A stretch of DNA of 41,825 bases from UBA3537 sp965657165. GTDB taxonomy: Bacteria > Bacteroidota > Bacteroidia > Flavobacteriales > Flavobacteriaceae. The position numbers and the translations under genes are program-made. Below are positions 8,323-16,827 of the stretch, one piece after another (position 1 is the stretch's first letter; each line of letters opens with the position of its first letter). The DNA is taken from the NCBI GenBank assembly GCA_965657165.1, contig CBFHNG010000008.1:1-41825 (forward strand). The letters run 5' to 3'. Below the pieces are notes generated by a model. The model was not told the DNA's origin and searched no databases. It saw only the letters and a list, made by a program, of their open reading frames with translations.

Positions 8323-9402
8323 ATGAAAAAAATACTTGTGATTCAAAATAAACGTATTGGCGATGTGCTTATCGCATCGCTCATAGCTTCTAATATTAAA
8401 ACCGTTTTTCCTGAATCAGAAATTCATTATTTTGTTTATGACTACACTTCTGGAGTTATTGAAAATCATGGTTGTATTGATAAAATTATACGAATCAAAG
8501 AAAAACAACTCAAGAAAATCCCAAATCTCATAAAAACAACCTGGGAGTTAAGCAGAGAAAAATATGATATTATTTTTGACCCCTATGCCAAGTTTCAAAG
8601 CCGATTTATATGTTTGTTCTCTGGCGCAAAAATTCGGGTAGGTTTCAAGAAAAAACAAAAAGATCCGATACTTCCATTTTATACACATAATGTGAATTTT
8701 TTAAAAGAAAAAACACACATTTGTGGAAAATCCATACAAGATCGTGTGCATTTGGTTAGCAGTGCTTTTCCATTAAAAAACCCCATTTACGAGCCTAAAA
8801 TTTATTTGAGTAAAAGTGAAAAAAAGCGGTCTAAACTTAAAGCCTATGAAAAGCCTATTATTATGTTTGGGATATTGGGAAGCACCCCTCAAAAATCGAT
8901 GCCATGTACTTATGTGATTGAACTCATAGACCATATGACATCAAAGTATGACATCAAAATTTTATTCAATTATGCACCACATCAAAAAAGTGAAGCGCAA
9001 AAAATATACGATGGTTGCAAACACAAAAATGCTATTATTTTTGACATTTATGAAGATAGCATCAGAGGGTTTATAACTCTAATGAACGAATGCAATCTTT
9101 TGGTTTCTAACGAAGGTGGAGCGGTTCACATTGCCAAAGCACTTGAAAAACCCACTTTTACGATCTTTTCTCCTTACGTCTTAAAATCTAGCTGGGCGAG
9201 TTTTGAAGATGGTGTGTTTCACAATTCAATTCACTTGCTTGACGAAAAGCCAGAATTGTTTTCCACAAAAAGAAGTAATCTGAAAAAAATTGAAGAAAAT
9301 CCTCAATTTTTATATAATAAACTCACCCCTGAAATGATACTTGATAAATTGAATCCGTTTCTAAAATACCATTTAACAAATGAAAAAACTAACCTTTTTT
9401 GA
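8323..9402 (+). CDS. Glycosyltransferase family 9 (heptosyltransferase-like)
   Basis: The 359-residue protein shows the GT-B fold of ADP-heptose:LPS heptosyltransferases. The N-terminal VIQNKRIGDVLIASLIASNIK motif binds the acceptor side. The C-terminal LLVSNEGGAVHIAKALEKPT block corresponds to the GT9 donor-binding loop. It probably adds a sugar to the inner core of lipid A. The start is ATG 8323. Its last 23 bases overlap the methyltransferase gene in another frame, showing co-expression. Sugar identity cannot be read from sequence. Confidence 0.88.
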   Translation: MKKILVIQNKRIGDVLIASLIASNIKTVFPESEIHYFVYDYTSGVIENHGCIDKIIRIKEKQLKKIPNLIKTTWELSREKYDIIFDPYAKFQSRFICLFSGAKIRVGFKKKQKDPILPFYTHNVNFLKEKTHICGKSIQDRVHLVSSAFPLKNPIYEPKIYLSKSEKKRSKLKAYEKPIIMFGILGSTPQKSMPCTYVIELIDHMTSKYDIKILFNYAPHQKSEAQKIYDGCKHKNAIIFDIYEDSIRGFITLMNECNLLVSNEGGAVHIAKALEKPTFTIFSPYVLKSSWASFEDGVFHNSIHLLDEKPELFSTKRSNLKKIEENPQFLYNKLTPEMILDKLNPFLKYHLTNEKTNLF

Positions 9403-9973
9403 AAGTCTAAAAAATTGGAAAAGGAAACTCCGTTGGGATAGACAGTATAAAAGCGGAAAATGGGACTATTTGTTTGAAAATGAAGAAGAACCACGCTATA
9501 TTGGAATTATAAATGCTATCAAAAAATACGCTGAAAATCCAAAATTATTGGATTTAGGAGCTGGAGAGGGTGTTTTAAGGTTTAAATTAAAAGAGCTAAA
9601 TTCTAAATTTAAATATTATTGTGGCGTAGATTTTTCTCAAGTTTCGATAAAAAAAGCTAAGAAATTTAATTTTGATAACTCAAAATTTGTGGTTGCAGAC
9701 TTGCACTACTATACCCCGGACCAAAATTATGATGTTATTATTTTTAATGAAGCCTTTTATTACATAAATCAAAAGTTAAAGTCCGATGTCTTAGAACGTG
9801 TTTTATCCAAACTAAATTCAAATGGAATTTTAATTGTTTCTATTTTTAAAGAAGGTGAAGGCTGTTGGGAGTTTTTTAATCATAAAAAGTTAGAGCAACT
9901 AGAATTTACAAAAATTGAATCTTCAAAAGAAAATAGATACTGGAAATTAGGGGTGTACAGAAAAAAGAACTAA
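9380..9973 (+). CDS. Class I SAM-dependent methyltransferase
   Basis: The 197-residue protein has the Rossmann-like methyltransferase fold: motif I LLDLGAGEGVLRF (about 55-67), an acidic strand end in YCGVDFSQVSIKKAK, and motif IV region YDVIIFNEAFYYI. The N-terminal WDRQYKSGKWDYL segment is shared by flavobacterial homologues, as I recall them. It overlaps the GT9 gene by 23 bases. The context suggests methylation of a surface sugar or lipid intermediate, but the substrate is unknown. Confidence 0.85.
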   Translation: MKKLTFFESLKNWKRKLRWDRQYKSGKWDYLFENEEEPRYIGIINAIKKYAENPKLLDLGAGEGVLRFKLKELNSKFKYYCGVDFSQVSIKKAKKFNFDNSKFVVADLHYYTPDQNYDVIIFNEAFYYINQKLKSDVLERVLSKLNSNGILIVSIFKEGEGCWEFFNHKKLEQLEFTKIESSKENRYWKLGVYRKKN

Positions 9974-9983
9974 TACACAAAAA

Positions 9984-10814
9984 TTAGACCCTTTCGCCTT
10001 GAATAATTCCAGATGGTGTCCAGATACTTTTTTTAGATTTTACCTGGCGACGAATTTCTAAATTTTTATCAATTGATTCCTTTGTTTTATAACCTCTTGG
10101 GTGGTCCAAATGCACACAAATAGCACTATAGCGTAGTTGTTTGCTTTTTATACCATAATTGAACAGTCGCTCACCAAGTTCACGATCTTGACCACCATAT
10201 TGCATGCGTTCATCAAATCCATTTACAGCCACAATGTCTTTTTTCCAACCCGATGCATTATGTCCATTCCAACTGGCATTTGTTGGTGTAATTGTATTTA
10301 AAAACCAAGATACAAACCCTTTGGCAGTCAACTTGAAATTCTTAAATGTAGGTTTCAACCCGTGAGATTTCAACCATTTCAAATCAAAACAGCGACCTGT
10401 ATCTATGTCTTCGTTTGAAATCAATTTAGAAATTGACATGGGAAACATAAAATAACCCCCTGAAAGAAAAAACCCCTCTTCTCTGTGTTTGACATGACAT
10501 GCTACAAAATCTTGTCTTGGAATACAATCACCATCAGACATAATGATATATGGTGTGCTACATTTTTGGATGGCTTTATTTAAAATTTGAGATTTTTGAA
10601 AGCCATTATCTTCGTGCCAAACATGAACAATAGGATAAAATACTTTAGATTGAATAGATTCAATAAGATCAAGAGTGTCTTGCCCAGAACCATCATCAGC
10701 AATTACAATTTCGAAAAATTGATAAGATTGATTATTGTAGCCAATCAGTACCTTTTCTAGCCATTTTGGAGAATTATAAGTGCTTATAATTATGGAAGTA
10801 TCAATCTTGCTCAT
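9984..10814 (-). CDS. Glycosyltransferase family 2 with galactosyltransferase-type C-terminus
   Basis: The 276-residue GT-A enzyme begins DTSIIISTYNSPKWLEK. The nucleotide-binding aspartates are in the VIADDGSGQ block, and the metal-binding DGD is in IIMSDGDCIPR. The acceptor/catalytic region reads FDERMQYGGQDRELGERL, matching the C-terminal subdomain of GT2/GT27 galactosyltransferase-like proteins. It is cytoplasmic with no membrane helices. It sits alone on the minus strand between plus-strand glycosyltransferases, so it has its own promoter or depends on the divergent region 10815-10862. Confidence 0.88.
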   Translation of the reverse strand: MSKIDTSIIISTYNSPKWLEKVLIGYNNQSYQFFEIVIADDGSGQDTLDLIESIQSKVFYPIVHVWHEDNGFQKSQILNKAIQKCSTPYIIMSDGDCIPRQDFVACHVKHREEGFFLSGGYFMFPMSISKLISNEDIDTGRCFDLKWLKSHGLKPTFKNFKLTAKGFVSWFLNTITPTNASWNGHNASGWKKDIVAVNGFDERMQYGGQDRELGERLFNYGIKSKQLRYSAICVHLDHPRGYKTKESIDKNLEIRRQVKSKKSIWTPSGIIQGERV

Positions 10815-10840
10815 CTGAGTGCGAAGATAAATATTTTTTA

Positions 10841-10848
10841 TAAATTTA
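10841..10848. promoter_or_regulatory. Possible shared -7 box between divergent glycosyltransferases
   Basis: TAAATTTA is its own reverse complement and matches TAnnTTTG at five of six fixed bases on both strands. It lies between the minus-strand GT2 gene (start 10814) and the plus-strand GT2 gene (start 10863), at suitable distances for both. No good -33 TTG is visible, so this is tentative. Confidence 0.25.
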
Positions 10849-10862
10849 CCCTAAAATCAGCG

Positions 10863-11600
10863 ATGCCAAAACTATCGGTCATTATTCCAACTTACAATGA
10901 AGACAAGTATCTTAAAGGCGCACTCCATTCCGTTCAATTTGCCGATGAAATTATTGTTGTTGATTCCCTAAGTACAGACAAAACTGTTGAAATTGCAGAA
11001 CAGCATGGCTGTAAAGTTGTGTCGAGAGTTTTTGATAATTTTTCTAATCAAAAAAATTATGCCTTAGAATTTGCAAACTGCGAATGGGTTTTATTTTTGG
11101 ATGCCGATGAACGCATTCCGTATCAACTTCAAGTTGAAATCAAAACAGCTATAAATCAATCTGTAATTAAAGGTTTTAAACTAAAATTTCCACATTTTTT
11201 TATGAACAGATTTTTATTTCATCAAGGTAGTTCTGTTATTCGTCTTGTACAACGTGAAAAATGCAGGTTTGAAGGTAGTGTACATGAAAAATTAATCATT
11301 GATGGAAAAATTGGTCAGCTCAAAACTTCTGTCCTACACTATACTTATAAAGGCTTTGAGCATTATCTAAAAAAGAAAGATTCGTATGCCTGGTTTCAAG
11401 CCGAACAGATGCTAAAAAAAGGTAAAAAAACAAATTACTTTCATTTGGCCTTCAAGCCCTTTTACCGTTTTTTTCATAGTTATATCATCAAAGGAGGTTT
11501 TAAAGATGGATTGCCGGCATTGGCTGTTGCTGCTGCTAACGCTTATGGCGTGTTTTCTAGATATGCAAAGCTTATGTTGTTACAAAAAAACTTAAAATAA
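10863..11600 (+). CDS. Glycosyltransferase family 2 (WaaE/KdtX-like)
   Basis: The 245-residue GT-A enzyme resembles WaaE/KdtX LPS core glucosyltransferases. The first strand is LSVIIPTYNEDKYL, the nucleotide-binding aspartate is in VVDSLSTDKT, the conserved NQKNYAL follows, and the metal-binding D80-A81-D82 is in LFLDADERIP. The C-terminus has the hydrophobic, aromatic KPFYRFFHSYIIKGGFKDGL segment typical of this family. The start is ATG 10863. Its stop overlaps the convergent deacetylase by nine bases. It is the intact counterpart to the degenerate paralogue at 12382. Confidence 0.9.
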   Translation: MPKLSVIIPTYNEDKYLKGALHSVQFADEIIVVDSLSTDKTVEIAEQHGCKVVSRVFDNFSNQKNYALEFANCEWVLFLDADERIPYQLQVEIKTAINQSVIKGFKLKFPHFFMNRFLFHQGSSVIRLVQREKCRFEGSVHEKLIIDGKIGQLKTSVLHYTYKGFEHYLKKKDSYAWFQAEQMLKKGKKTNYFHLAFKPFYRFFHSYIIKGGFKDGLPALAVAAANAYGVFSRYAKLMLLQKNLK

Positions 11601-12305
11601 TAACTTTCCAAACTTTACTTTTAACCTAAAAGAGGACAAACGCATATCCCCTTTGATATCCAAACGATTGAGTTCATATTTTGTTTGTAGTGGTAGCCGA
11701 TTTATTCGATTTCCAATGCGAAGACCAAACGCAATTCTATGAACAGACAACTGATTAAAGAAACGTAATTTTTCAGACTTTTCTCTTGGAAATTTCCCAT
11801 AGGGATAAGCCAAAATATTTTTGACGTCTAATTTGTGCTTTTGTATAAAATCTTGACATTCTTTAAAATCAATGTCTACCGCTTCCGAACTCAAACTATC
11901 GTAGGGACGATGTCGAAAAGAGTGAAGTCCCAACTCAATTACATTAGTATCTAAAGATTTTAACTGTTCTACAGACATGATGTTTTCTTGTCCATCATTC
12001 CAATCATCAAAACCTCCAACATAGGCAAAAGGCACAAAAAAACTAGCTTTTAAGTTATATTTTTTAAGTAAAGGGTAGGCATACTTCAGTTGGTTTACAT
12101 AAACATCATCAAAAGTAATGATGATTGGTTTCTTTGGAGGTACGATTTTATTAGATTCCATGTCCGAGAAAAAAATACTTGAATAACCTTTTGAAACCAA
12201 GTACTGAAACTGTTCCTCCAATTTTTCAACAGAAATTGTAAGCCCCTTACTATCCGAATTGTTAGCAGTGACATTGTGGTACATCAAAATTGGAAGCTTT
12301 GCCAT
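11592..12305 (-). CDS. Polysaccharide deacetylase (NodB-type)
   Basis: The 237-residue protein has the NodB homology domain. Motif 1 is TFDD (D66, D67), motif 2 is HSFRH (H128 and H132), and a later motif is AYPYGKF. It opens with LPILMYHNV, common in bacterial family-4 esterase deacetylases. No signal peptide is seen, so it may act in the cytoplasm on an LPS or glycan intermediate, removing acetyl from an N-acetyl sugar. It lies inside the LPS locus on the minus strand, overlapping the end of the plus-strand GT2 gene. Confidence 0.88.
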   Translation of the reverse strand: MAKLPILMYHNVTANNSDSKGLTISVEKLEEQFQYLVSKGYSSIFFSDMESNKIVPPKKPIIITFDDVYVNQLKYAYPLLKKYNLKASFFVPFAYVGGFDDWNDGQENIMSVEQLKSLDTNVIELGLHSFRHRPYDSLSSEAVDIDFKECQDFIQKHKLDVKNILAYPYGKFPREKSEKLRFFNQLSVHRIAFGLRIGNRINRLPLQTKYELNRLDIKGDMRLSSFRLKVKFGKLLF

Positions 12306-12335
12306 AAAATAAAACCTTAATCGTTGTAAAATTAT

Positions 12336-12343
12336 TACTTTTG
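12336..12343 (+). promoter_or_regulatory. -7 box upstream of degenerate GT2 gene
   Basis: TACTTTTG is an exact TAnnTTTG match about 39 bases before the ATG at 12382. No TTG is found at the ideal -33 distance, so strength is uncertain. It would drive the 12382 and 13091 gene pair. Confidence 0.4.
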
Positions 12344-12381
12344 TTCAGTACTACACAATTAATCGTACAGTTTTTAAATTT

Positions 12382-13086
12382 ATGATCAGTGCTGTTGTAA
12401 TTTCTTTCGATGATAATGCGTATTTAAAAACGTGTTTAAAACATTTATCTTTTGCAAGGCAAATTATTGTAATTGGAACTTTAGAGTCAGAGGTACAAGT
12501 AAAGCTAAAAAAAGAATTTGATTTTGATTTTATTGAAAATAAAAAAGATAACATTTCAATACTTTTTGAAATTGCCAATCAACATTGTATTTATGATTGG
12601 ATTCTAGGTTTAGAGGCCAATATGATTGTTCCAACAGACTTAAAAAAAGAAATTCAATCCATAGTTGAAACCCAAAAAACAAACAAGATTTTCAAAGCTA
12701 AAACTCAATTTGACTTTATGGGGAGGTCTATGAAATTTTCTGGGTTTAGAACAAAATGTAAGCCCATTTTATGGTCGAAAAAATCAAAGAATGTTAGCGT
12801 ATCACAACTGAATTTAAAGTTTACAACATTGTACTTGGATTTTGATTTGTTTTCGCAACGAACCACACAAATTGCAAAAAGAGAAGCTTTTAGTCTCTAC
12901 TCAAAAAAAGTAAAACCAAATATGATTGATTTTATTTGGAAACCCTTTTGGACTTTAAAAAAAGAATGTGTTTTTAATCTTTGTATATTAGATGGCAAAC
13001 AGGGTTTTATTTTGGCTTATCTTAGAGCATTTATGCAACTAAAAACTTATCTTTTTCTTTGGTTAAATTACCGTAATTTAGAATAA
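12382..13086 (+). CDS. Degenerate GT2-like protein lacking catalytic aspartates
   Basis: The 234-residue protein aligns by eye with the WaaE-like GT2 proteins on either side: same N-terminal strand (ISAVVISFDDNAYLKTCLKHL) and the same C-terminal KPFW...GFILAYLRAF segment. Key residues are gone, however. Where the neighbours have LFLDADERIP or LSLDGDEAL, it has LGLEANMIVP (E78-A79-N80). The VVDSxSTD motif is replaced by VIGTLESE, and the QKN motif is missing. The frame is intact and codon use looks like its neighbours, so it is not an obvious decaying pseudogene. It is probably a pseudo-enzyme or a partner of the glycosyltransferase four bases downstream. Confidence 0.75.
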   Translation: MISAVVISFDDNAYLKTCLKHLSFARQIIVIGTLESEVQVKLKKEFDFDFIENKKDNISILFEIANQHCIYDWILGLEANMIVPTDLKKEIQSIVETQKTNKIFKAKTQFDFMGRSMKFSGFRTKCKPILWSKKSKNVSVSQLNLKFTTLYLDFDLFSQRTTQIAKREAFSLYSKKVKPNMIDFIWKPFWTLKKECVFNLCILDGKQGFILAYLRAFMQLKTYLFLWLNYRNLE

Positions 13087-13090
13087 AAAT

Positions 13091-13855
13091 ATGATTAAAC
13101 TTTCTGCGGTTATTATCACTTTTAATGAGGAGGAACATTTGGAAAAATGTCTTTCATCTTTACAAAATATTGCCGATGAAATTGTAGTCGTAGACTCCTA
13201 TTCTACAGACGGAACAAAAGCGATATGTGAACGTTATAATGTGCGTTTTATTGAGCAAAATTTTTTGGGCTACAAAGAACAAAAGAACTTTGCTTTGGCT
13301 CAAGCAAAACATGATTATATTCTATCTTTGGATGGCGATGAAGCACTTTCTGAAACTCTAAAAAAGTCGATACTCGAAGTCAAAAATAATTGGGATAGAG
13401 ACGGGTATTATTTTAACCGTTTAAATAATTATTGCGGACAATGGATACGACATTCAGACTGGTATCCAGACCGGAAATTGAGGCTATTCAAAAAAGATAG
13501 CGGCACATGGAAAGGCATTAATCCACATGATTGTTTTACACTAATTTCAGGTAAAAAAAGTGGACATCTAAAAGGCGATTTATTGCACTGGATTTATAGA
13601 GATTATGAAGAGCACAACCAAAAAATTGAACGTTTTTCGAGTATTGCCGCACAGGCCTATTTTGATTTAGGTATTAAAGCATCAATTTTTAAAATTCTCT
13701 GGCGACCAAGTTGGGCATTTTTTAAGGCCTATTTCATTAGACGTGGCTTTTTGGATGGTTTTAATGGTTGGGTAATTTGTGTTCAAACCTACAATGTGAC
13801 GTTTTTGAAATACATCAAGCTTCGAAAGTTATGGATAAAAAAAAAGGGATCCTGA
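13091..13855 (+). CDS. Glycosyltransferase family 2 (WaaE/KdtX-like)
   Basis: The 254-residue GT-A enzyme has complete motifs: LSAVIITFNEEEHLEKCL, the nucleotide-binding VVDSYSTDGT, EQKNFAL, and the metal-binding D81-G82-D83 in LSLDGDEAL. The C-terminal KAYFIRRGFLDGFNG segment matches LPS core glucosyltransferases of the WaaE type. It starts at ATG 13091, four bases after the degenerate paralogue, so the two are co-transcribed. It is convergent with the GT4 gene at 13875. Confidence 0.9.
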   Translation: MIKLSAVIITFNEEEHLEKCLSSLQNIADEIVVVDSYSTDGTKAICERYNVRFIEQNFLGYKEQKNFALAQAKHDYILSLDGDEALSETLKKSILEVKNNWDRDGYYFNRLNNYCGQWIRHSDWYPDRKLRLFKKDSGTWKGINPHDCFTLISGKKSGHLKGDLLHWIYRDYEEHNQKIERFSSIAAQAYFDLGIKASIFKILWRPSWAFFKAYFIRRGFLDGFNGWVICVQTYNVTFLKYIKLRKLWIKKKGS

Positions 13856-13856
13856 A

Positions 13857-13878
13857 ATAAATTTTAAAGTAAATTTAT
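13857..13878. terminator. AT-only inverted repeat between convergent genes
   Basis: ATAAATTT (13857-13864) and AAATTTAT (13871-13878) form a perfect 8-base-pair stem with a 6-base loop, spanning the 19-base gap between convergent stop codons of the GT2 and GT4 genes. The stem contains no G or C, so it would be weak. Its position fits a bidirectional terminator, but this is tentative. Confidence 0.25.
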
Positions 13879-15113
13879 GTGGCATCAATTGCTTTAGTAA
13901 ATTTATCAATAATCTTATCCCAACGATAGTTTTCTTCAATATATTTTTTACCCCTCAAACTTATTTTACTAAATTCTTTACTGCTCAGCTGCTCTAAGTT
14001 TTGGAGGATTTTGCTAAATGAGGTATAATTATTATACAAAAACCCCGATTGACTTATTTCAATATGATCTTTGATGACCTCACAAGATTCATTGGCAATT
14101 ACAGGTTTACCATGTTGCATTGCCTCGAGTGTTACCAATGATAAACTTTCATAAATCGAAGGAATAATTAGGGCTTTACAGTTCAGCAAATAGTGATATT
14201 TTTCACTGTTTGAAACAAATCCAGTAAAAATTACATTCTCGTAATTAGAATTTAACTCCATAAAACTTTTACCAACCATGATTAACTTTAAATCAGATTT
14301 TGTTTCACGGATATACTTTTCAAAATAATCAAGAAGAATATCACATCCTTTGCTTTTATCAATACGTCCTAAATAAATGATATATGGAAAATTATTATTT
14401 ACTTTTGTTTCTTCAATTGATTCTATATCGAAATCATCAAAACCAACACCTGCTATAGCACTTGGAGTTTTTATTGTTTTTGGATACACAGATTCTACAA
14501 GCCTTTTTTCTGACCAGCTGTTGTACATTATAAACTTAGCGTTGTGGAAAACATAGCGGTACGACTTAAAGTAAAATGGAGGCTCATCATGAGCTGTAGG
14601 AATTAAAATGTTGTTTTTTGTGATCTGAATTCCTTCAAAAGTGGGATAATATAAGTAGGTAAAAAAGATGACTTTCTTGAAATTAATTGAATTTACTTTT
14701 AAAAAATCTATTAAACCTGGACAATATGGCCCCTGATATCTGATCCATTTTTTTTGATCGGATTTAGTGATATAATGTAGTCCAAGCTTTTTGTAAAGCC
14801 AAAAGAGTTTTATTTTTTTTAAAAAAAGATGATGCCTACGAACTCCTGCTAATTTTCTATACTTTTTATTAACCTTATGAGAATTATTAGAAATCGATTT
14901 AAACCTCTTTACTCTTATACCATCAAGGTAACTTTCACCTTCATTCAAAGAGTTATCCCAAATTTGATAGTCTACAGAACATGTCGTTAGAACCGTTATG
15001 TTATAATTATTTTTTAATTTTTGGCATAACAAACGAGCATGCAATTCCGCACCACCATTAATCTCTGCACCATACCTTTGTACAACTACGGCTATTTTTT
15101 CTTTGTTTTCCAT
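13875..15113 (-). CDS. Glycosyltransferase family 4
   Basis: The 412-residue GT-B enzyme starts with KIAVVVQRYGAEINGGAELHARLLCQ, the usual acceptor-domain glycine-rich loop. It carries the retaining GT4 E-x7-E motif in PSIYESLSLVTLEAMQHGKPVIA near residue 335. The IIYLGRIDKSKGCDIL segment marks the start of the donor domain. It is likely to add a sugar to a surface polysaccharide or LPS. It is three bases downstream of the other GT4 gene, in one transcript. Donor and acceptor unknown. Confidence 0.9.
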   Translation of the reverse strand: MENKEKIAVVVQRYGAEINGGAELHARLLCQKLKNNYNITVLTTCSVDYQIWDNSLNEGESYLDGIRVKRFKSISNNSHKVNKKYRKLAGVRRHHLFLKKIKLFWLYKKLGLHYITKSDQKKWIRYQGPYCPGLIDFLKVNSINFKKVIFFTYLYYPTFEGIQITKNNILIPTAHDEPPFYFKSYRYVFHNAKFIMYNSWSEKRLVESVYPKTIKTPSAIAGVGFDDFDIESIEETKVNNNFPYIIYLGRIDKSKGCDILLDYFEKYIRETKSDLKLIMVGKSFMELNSNYENVIFTGFVSNSEKYHYLLNCKALIIPSIYESLSLVTLEAMQHGKPVIANESCEVIKDHIEISQSGFLYNNYTSFSKILQNLEQLSSKEFSKISLRGKKYIEENYRWDKIIDKFTKAIDAT

Positions 15114-15116
15114 ACT

Positions 15117-16190
15117 TTAACTTTTGGATTTCAACAATTCCTCATATAATGCTGCATACTGTTTTGCAGCATTTTCCCAAGTAAAAAACTCTAACTTTGT
15201 TTGCATTTTTTTGATAATTAATGCTTTATTTGAATTAAAATCTTTCAATGAAAAGTTAACAGTTTTAAGCATTGCTTCAGGTTCAAAATCATTGAAATAA
15301 AATCCTGCATCGCCAAGAATTTCTGGTAAACATGTTTTTGTTGAAGTTACGATTGGTTTACCAAATTTCATAGCCTCCAAAAGTGGTAGACCAAAGCCTT
15401 CACTTATTGATGGAAATAAAAAAGCTTCACAATGTTCTAAATAACACTGTTTTTCATACTCTGAAACTACATCCAGAAGATGAACGTTGTTTATATTATT
15501 GTCATTCACATAATTGACAATCTTTTCTCCGTAGGAGGTATTTAAATTACCTGCTATAAACAAATCCTTATCATTACATAATTCCATCATCTTTATAATT
15601 GACAAGAAATTTTTACGTTCTAGAAAATTTCCAACAGAGAAAAAGAAGGGCTTTTGCCCATTATTTGGTCTTCTAAGATTAGGTAACTTTTTGGATATTG
15701 TACAGCCATTATAGATAATTGATTCTGGAGTATCCTTAATTTCAAAATAACGATGGGTTTGCTCTTTGGAATATTGAGAGATATATACAATTCTATGAGC
15801 TCTTTTTAGCTTTTCTTCAAAAAGCGACTTACGTACAATGTTATTTTTTATGTCGTCAGTTTCTTCCATGAAATTCACATCATGAATTGTCAATAAAATT
15901 GGAATATCCCTTTTTGGTAAGATCTTGGTGTTTTGATTTAAACAATGCCAAATATCATATTTGTTTGAAATCCTAAATCGCTCATATCGATACATACCCC
16001 AATAATATCTGTAACCAAAAAAATTATGAAATTCTTTTTTAAACTTGGAAATCGTGTCAGTATGAACAACTAGCCTTGATGTATTGTATTTTATGTTAAA
16101 AAAACCTTTTAATAGATGATAATTAAATTGCCCAAAACCAGTAGACATTTTACTGTTGTGCGCTTCAAATAGAATTTTTTTTATTGCCAT
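15117..16190 (-). CDS. Glycosyltransferase family 4
   Basis: The GT-B enzyme has 357 residues from the ATG at 16190. The donor domain begins FFFSVGNFLERKNFLSII, and the GT4 E-x7-E motif is EGFGLPLLE. The upstream in-frame TTG at 16211 is rejected because it is part of the promoter -7 box. The protein is cytosolic with no signal peptide. It is first in a two-gene minus-strand unit with the GT4 gene at 13875, separated by three bases, and closes the glycan locus. Confidence 0.9.
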   Translation of the reverse strand: MAIKKILFEAHNSKMSTGFGQFNYHLLKGFFNIKYNTSRLVVHTDTISKFKKEFHNFFGYRYYWGMYRYERFRISNKYDIWHCLNQNTKILPKRDIPILLTIHDVNFMEETDDIKNNIVRKSLFEEKLKRAHRIVYISQYSKEQTHRYFEIKDTPESIIYNGCTISKKLPNLRRPNNGQKPFFFSVGNFLERKNFLSIIKMMELCNDKDLFIAGNLNTSYGEKIVNYVNDNNINNVHLLDVVSEYEKQCYLEHCEAFLFPSISEGFGLPLLEAMKFGKPIVTSTKTCLPEILGDAGFYFNDFEPEAMLKTVNFSLKDFNSNKALIIKKMQTKLEFFTWENAAKQYAALYEELLKSKS

Positions 16191-16208
16191 AAAGTTTTTT
16201 ATCACTAG

Positions 16209-16240
16209 CAAAAATACTAATTTTAACTTTTAATTCTCAA
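16209..16240 (-). promoter_or_regulatory. Promoter of the two-gene GT4 unit
   Basis: On the minus strand TTG (16240-16238), 21 bases, then TATTTTTG (16216-16209), a perfect -7 box. The expected transcript start is near 16203, about 13 bases ahead of the ATG at 16190. This decides the start codon of the downstream gene. Confidence 0.55.
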
Positions 16241-16250
16241 AAAGAATATA

Positions 16251-16802
16251 GTGAACTTGAAAACCGCTCTAAATGAATTAAAAAAAGGAAATATTATCCT
16301 ATATCCAACAGACACTGTTTGGGGCATAGGATGTGATGCGACCAATTATGAAGCGGTTCAAAAAATATTCGAATTAAAAAAAAGAGAAGACTCAAAAACT
16401 ATGATTTGTTTGGTGAATTCCATACAAATGCTGAATCAATATATTGAGAAAATTCCAGAAACTGCATATTCTATTTTAAAATATGCAAATACACCAACAA
16501 CCATTATTTATGATCGCCCTCTTCGGGTATCCGAAAATTTAATTGCACAAGACAATACATTGGCAATTAGAATGGTACAAACTGGATTTTGTAATGAATT
16601 GCTCAAACGCTTCAAAAAGCCAATCGTTTCAACCTCTGCCAATATTTCTGGAAAACCTACACCAAAAGTGTTTCAAGAAATTGAAAATGAGATTTTAAAA
16701 GGTGTAGACTATGTTGTAACTTTGGAGCGCGACAAAAAACCATCAAATCCTTCCTCAATTATAAAATTGAGTTCGAATGGAGAAGTGAAGGTTATTCGTT
16801 AA
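16251..16802 (+). CDS. tsaC: L-threonylcarbamoyladenylate synthase (TsaC/YrdC family)
   Basis: The enzyme makes threonylcarbamoyl-AMP from threonine, bicarbonate and ATP for the t6A37 modification of tRNAs reading ANN codons. The 183-residue YrdC domain shows YPTDTVWGIGCDATN near residue 18, the KKREDSKTMICLV (KxR...K) nucleotide-binding region, and the STSANISG motif. There is no C-terminal Sua5 extension. Translation starts at GTG 16251. It lies 25 bases ahead of cca, pairing two tRNA-processing genes. Confidence 0.93.
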   Translation: MNLKTALNELKKGNIILYPTDTVWGIGCDATNYEAVQKIFELKKREDSKTMICLVNSIQMLNQYIEKIPETAYSILKYANTPTTIIYDRPLRVSENLIAQDNTLAIRMVQTGFCNELLKRFKKPIVSTSANISGKPTPKVFQEIENEILKGVDYVVTLERDKKPSNPSSIIKLSSNGEVKVIR

Positions 16803-16827
16803 AAAATTGCAATTACAAAAATAGTCT

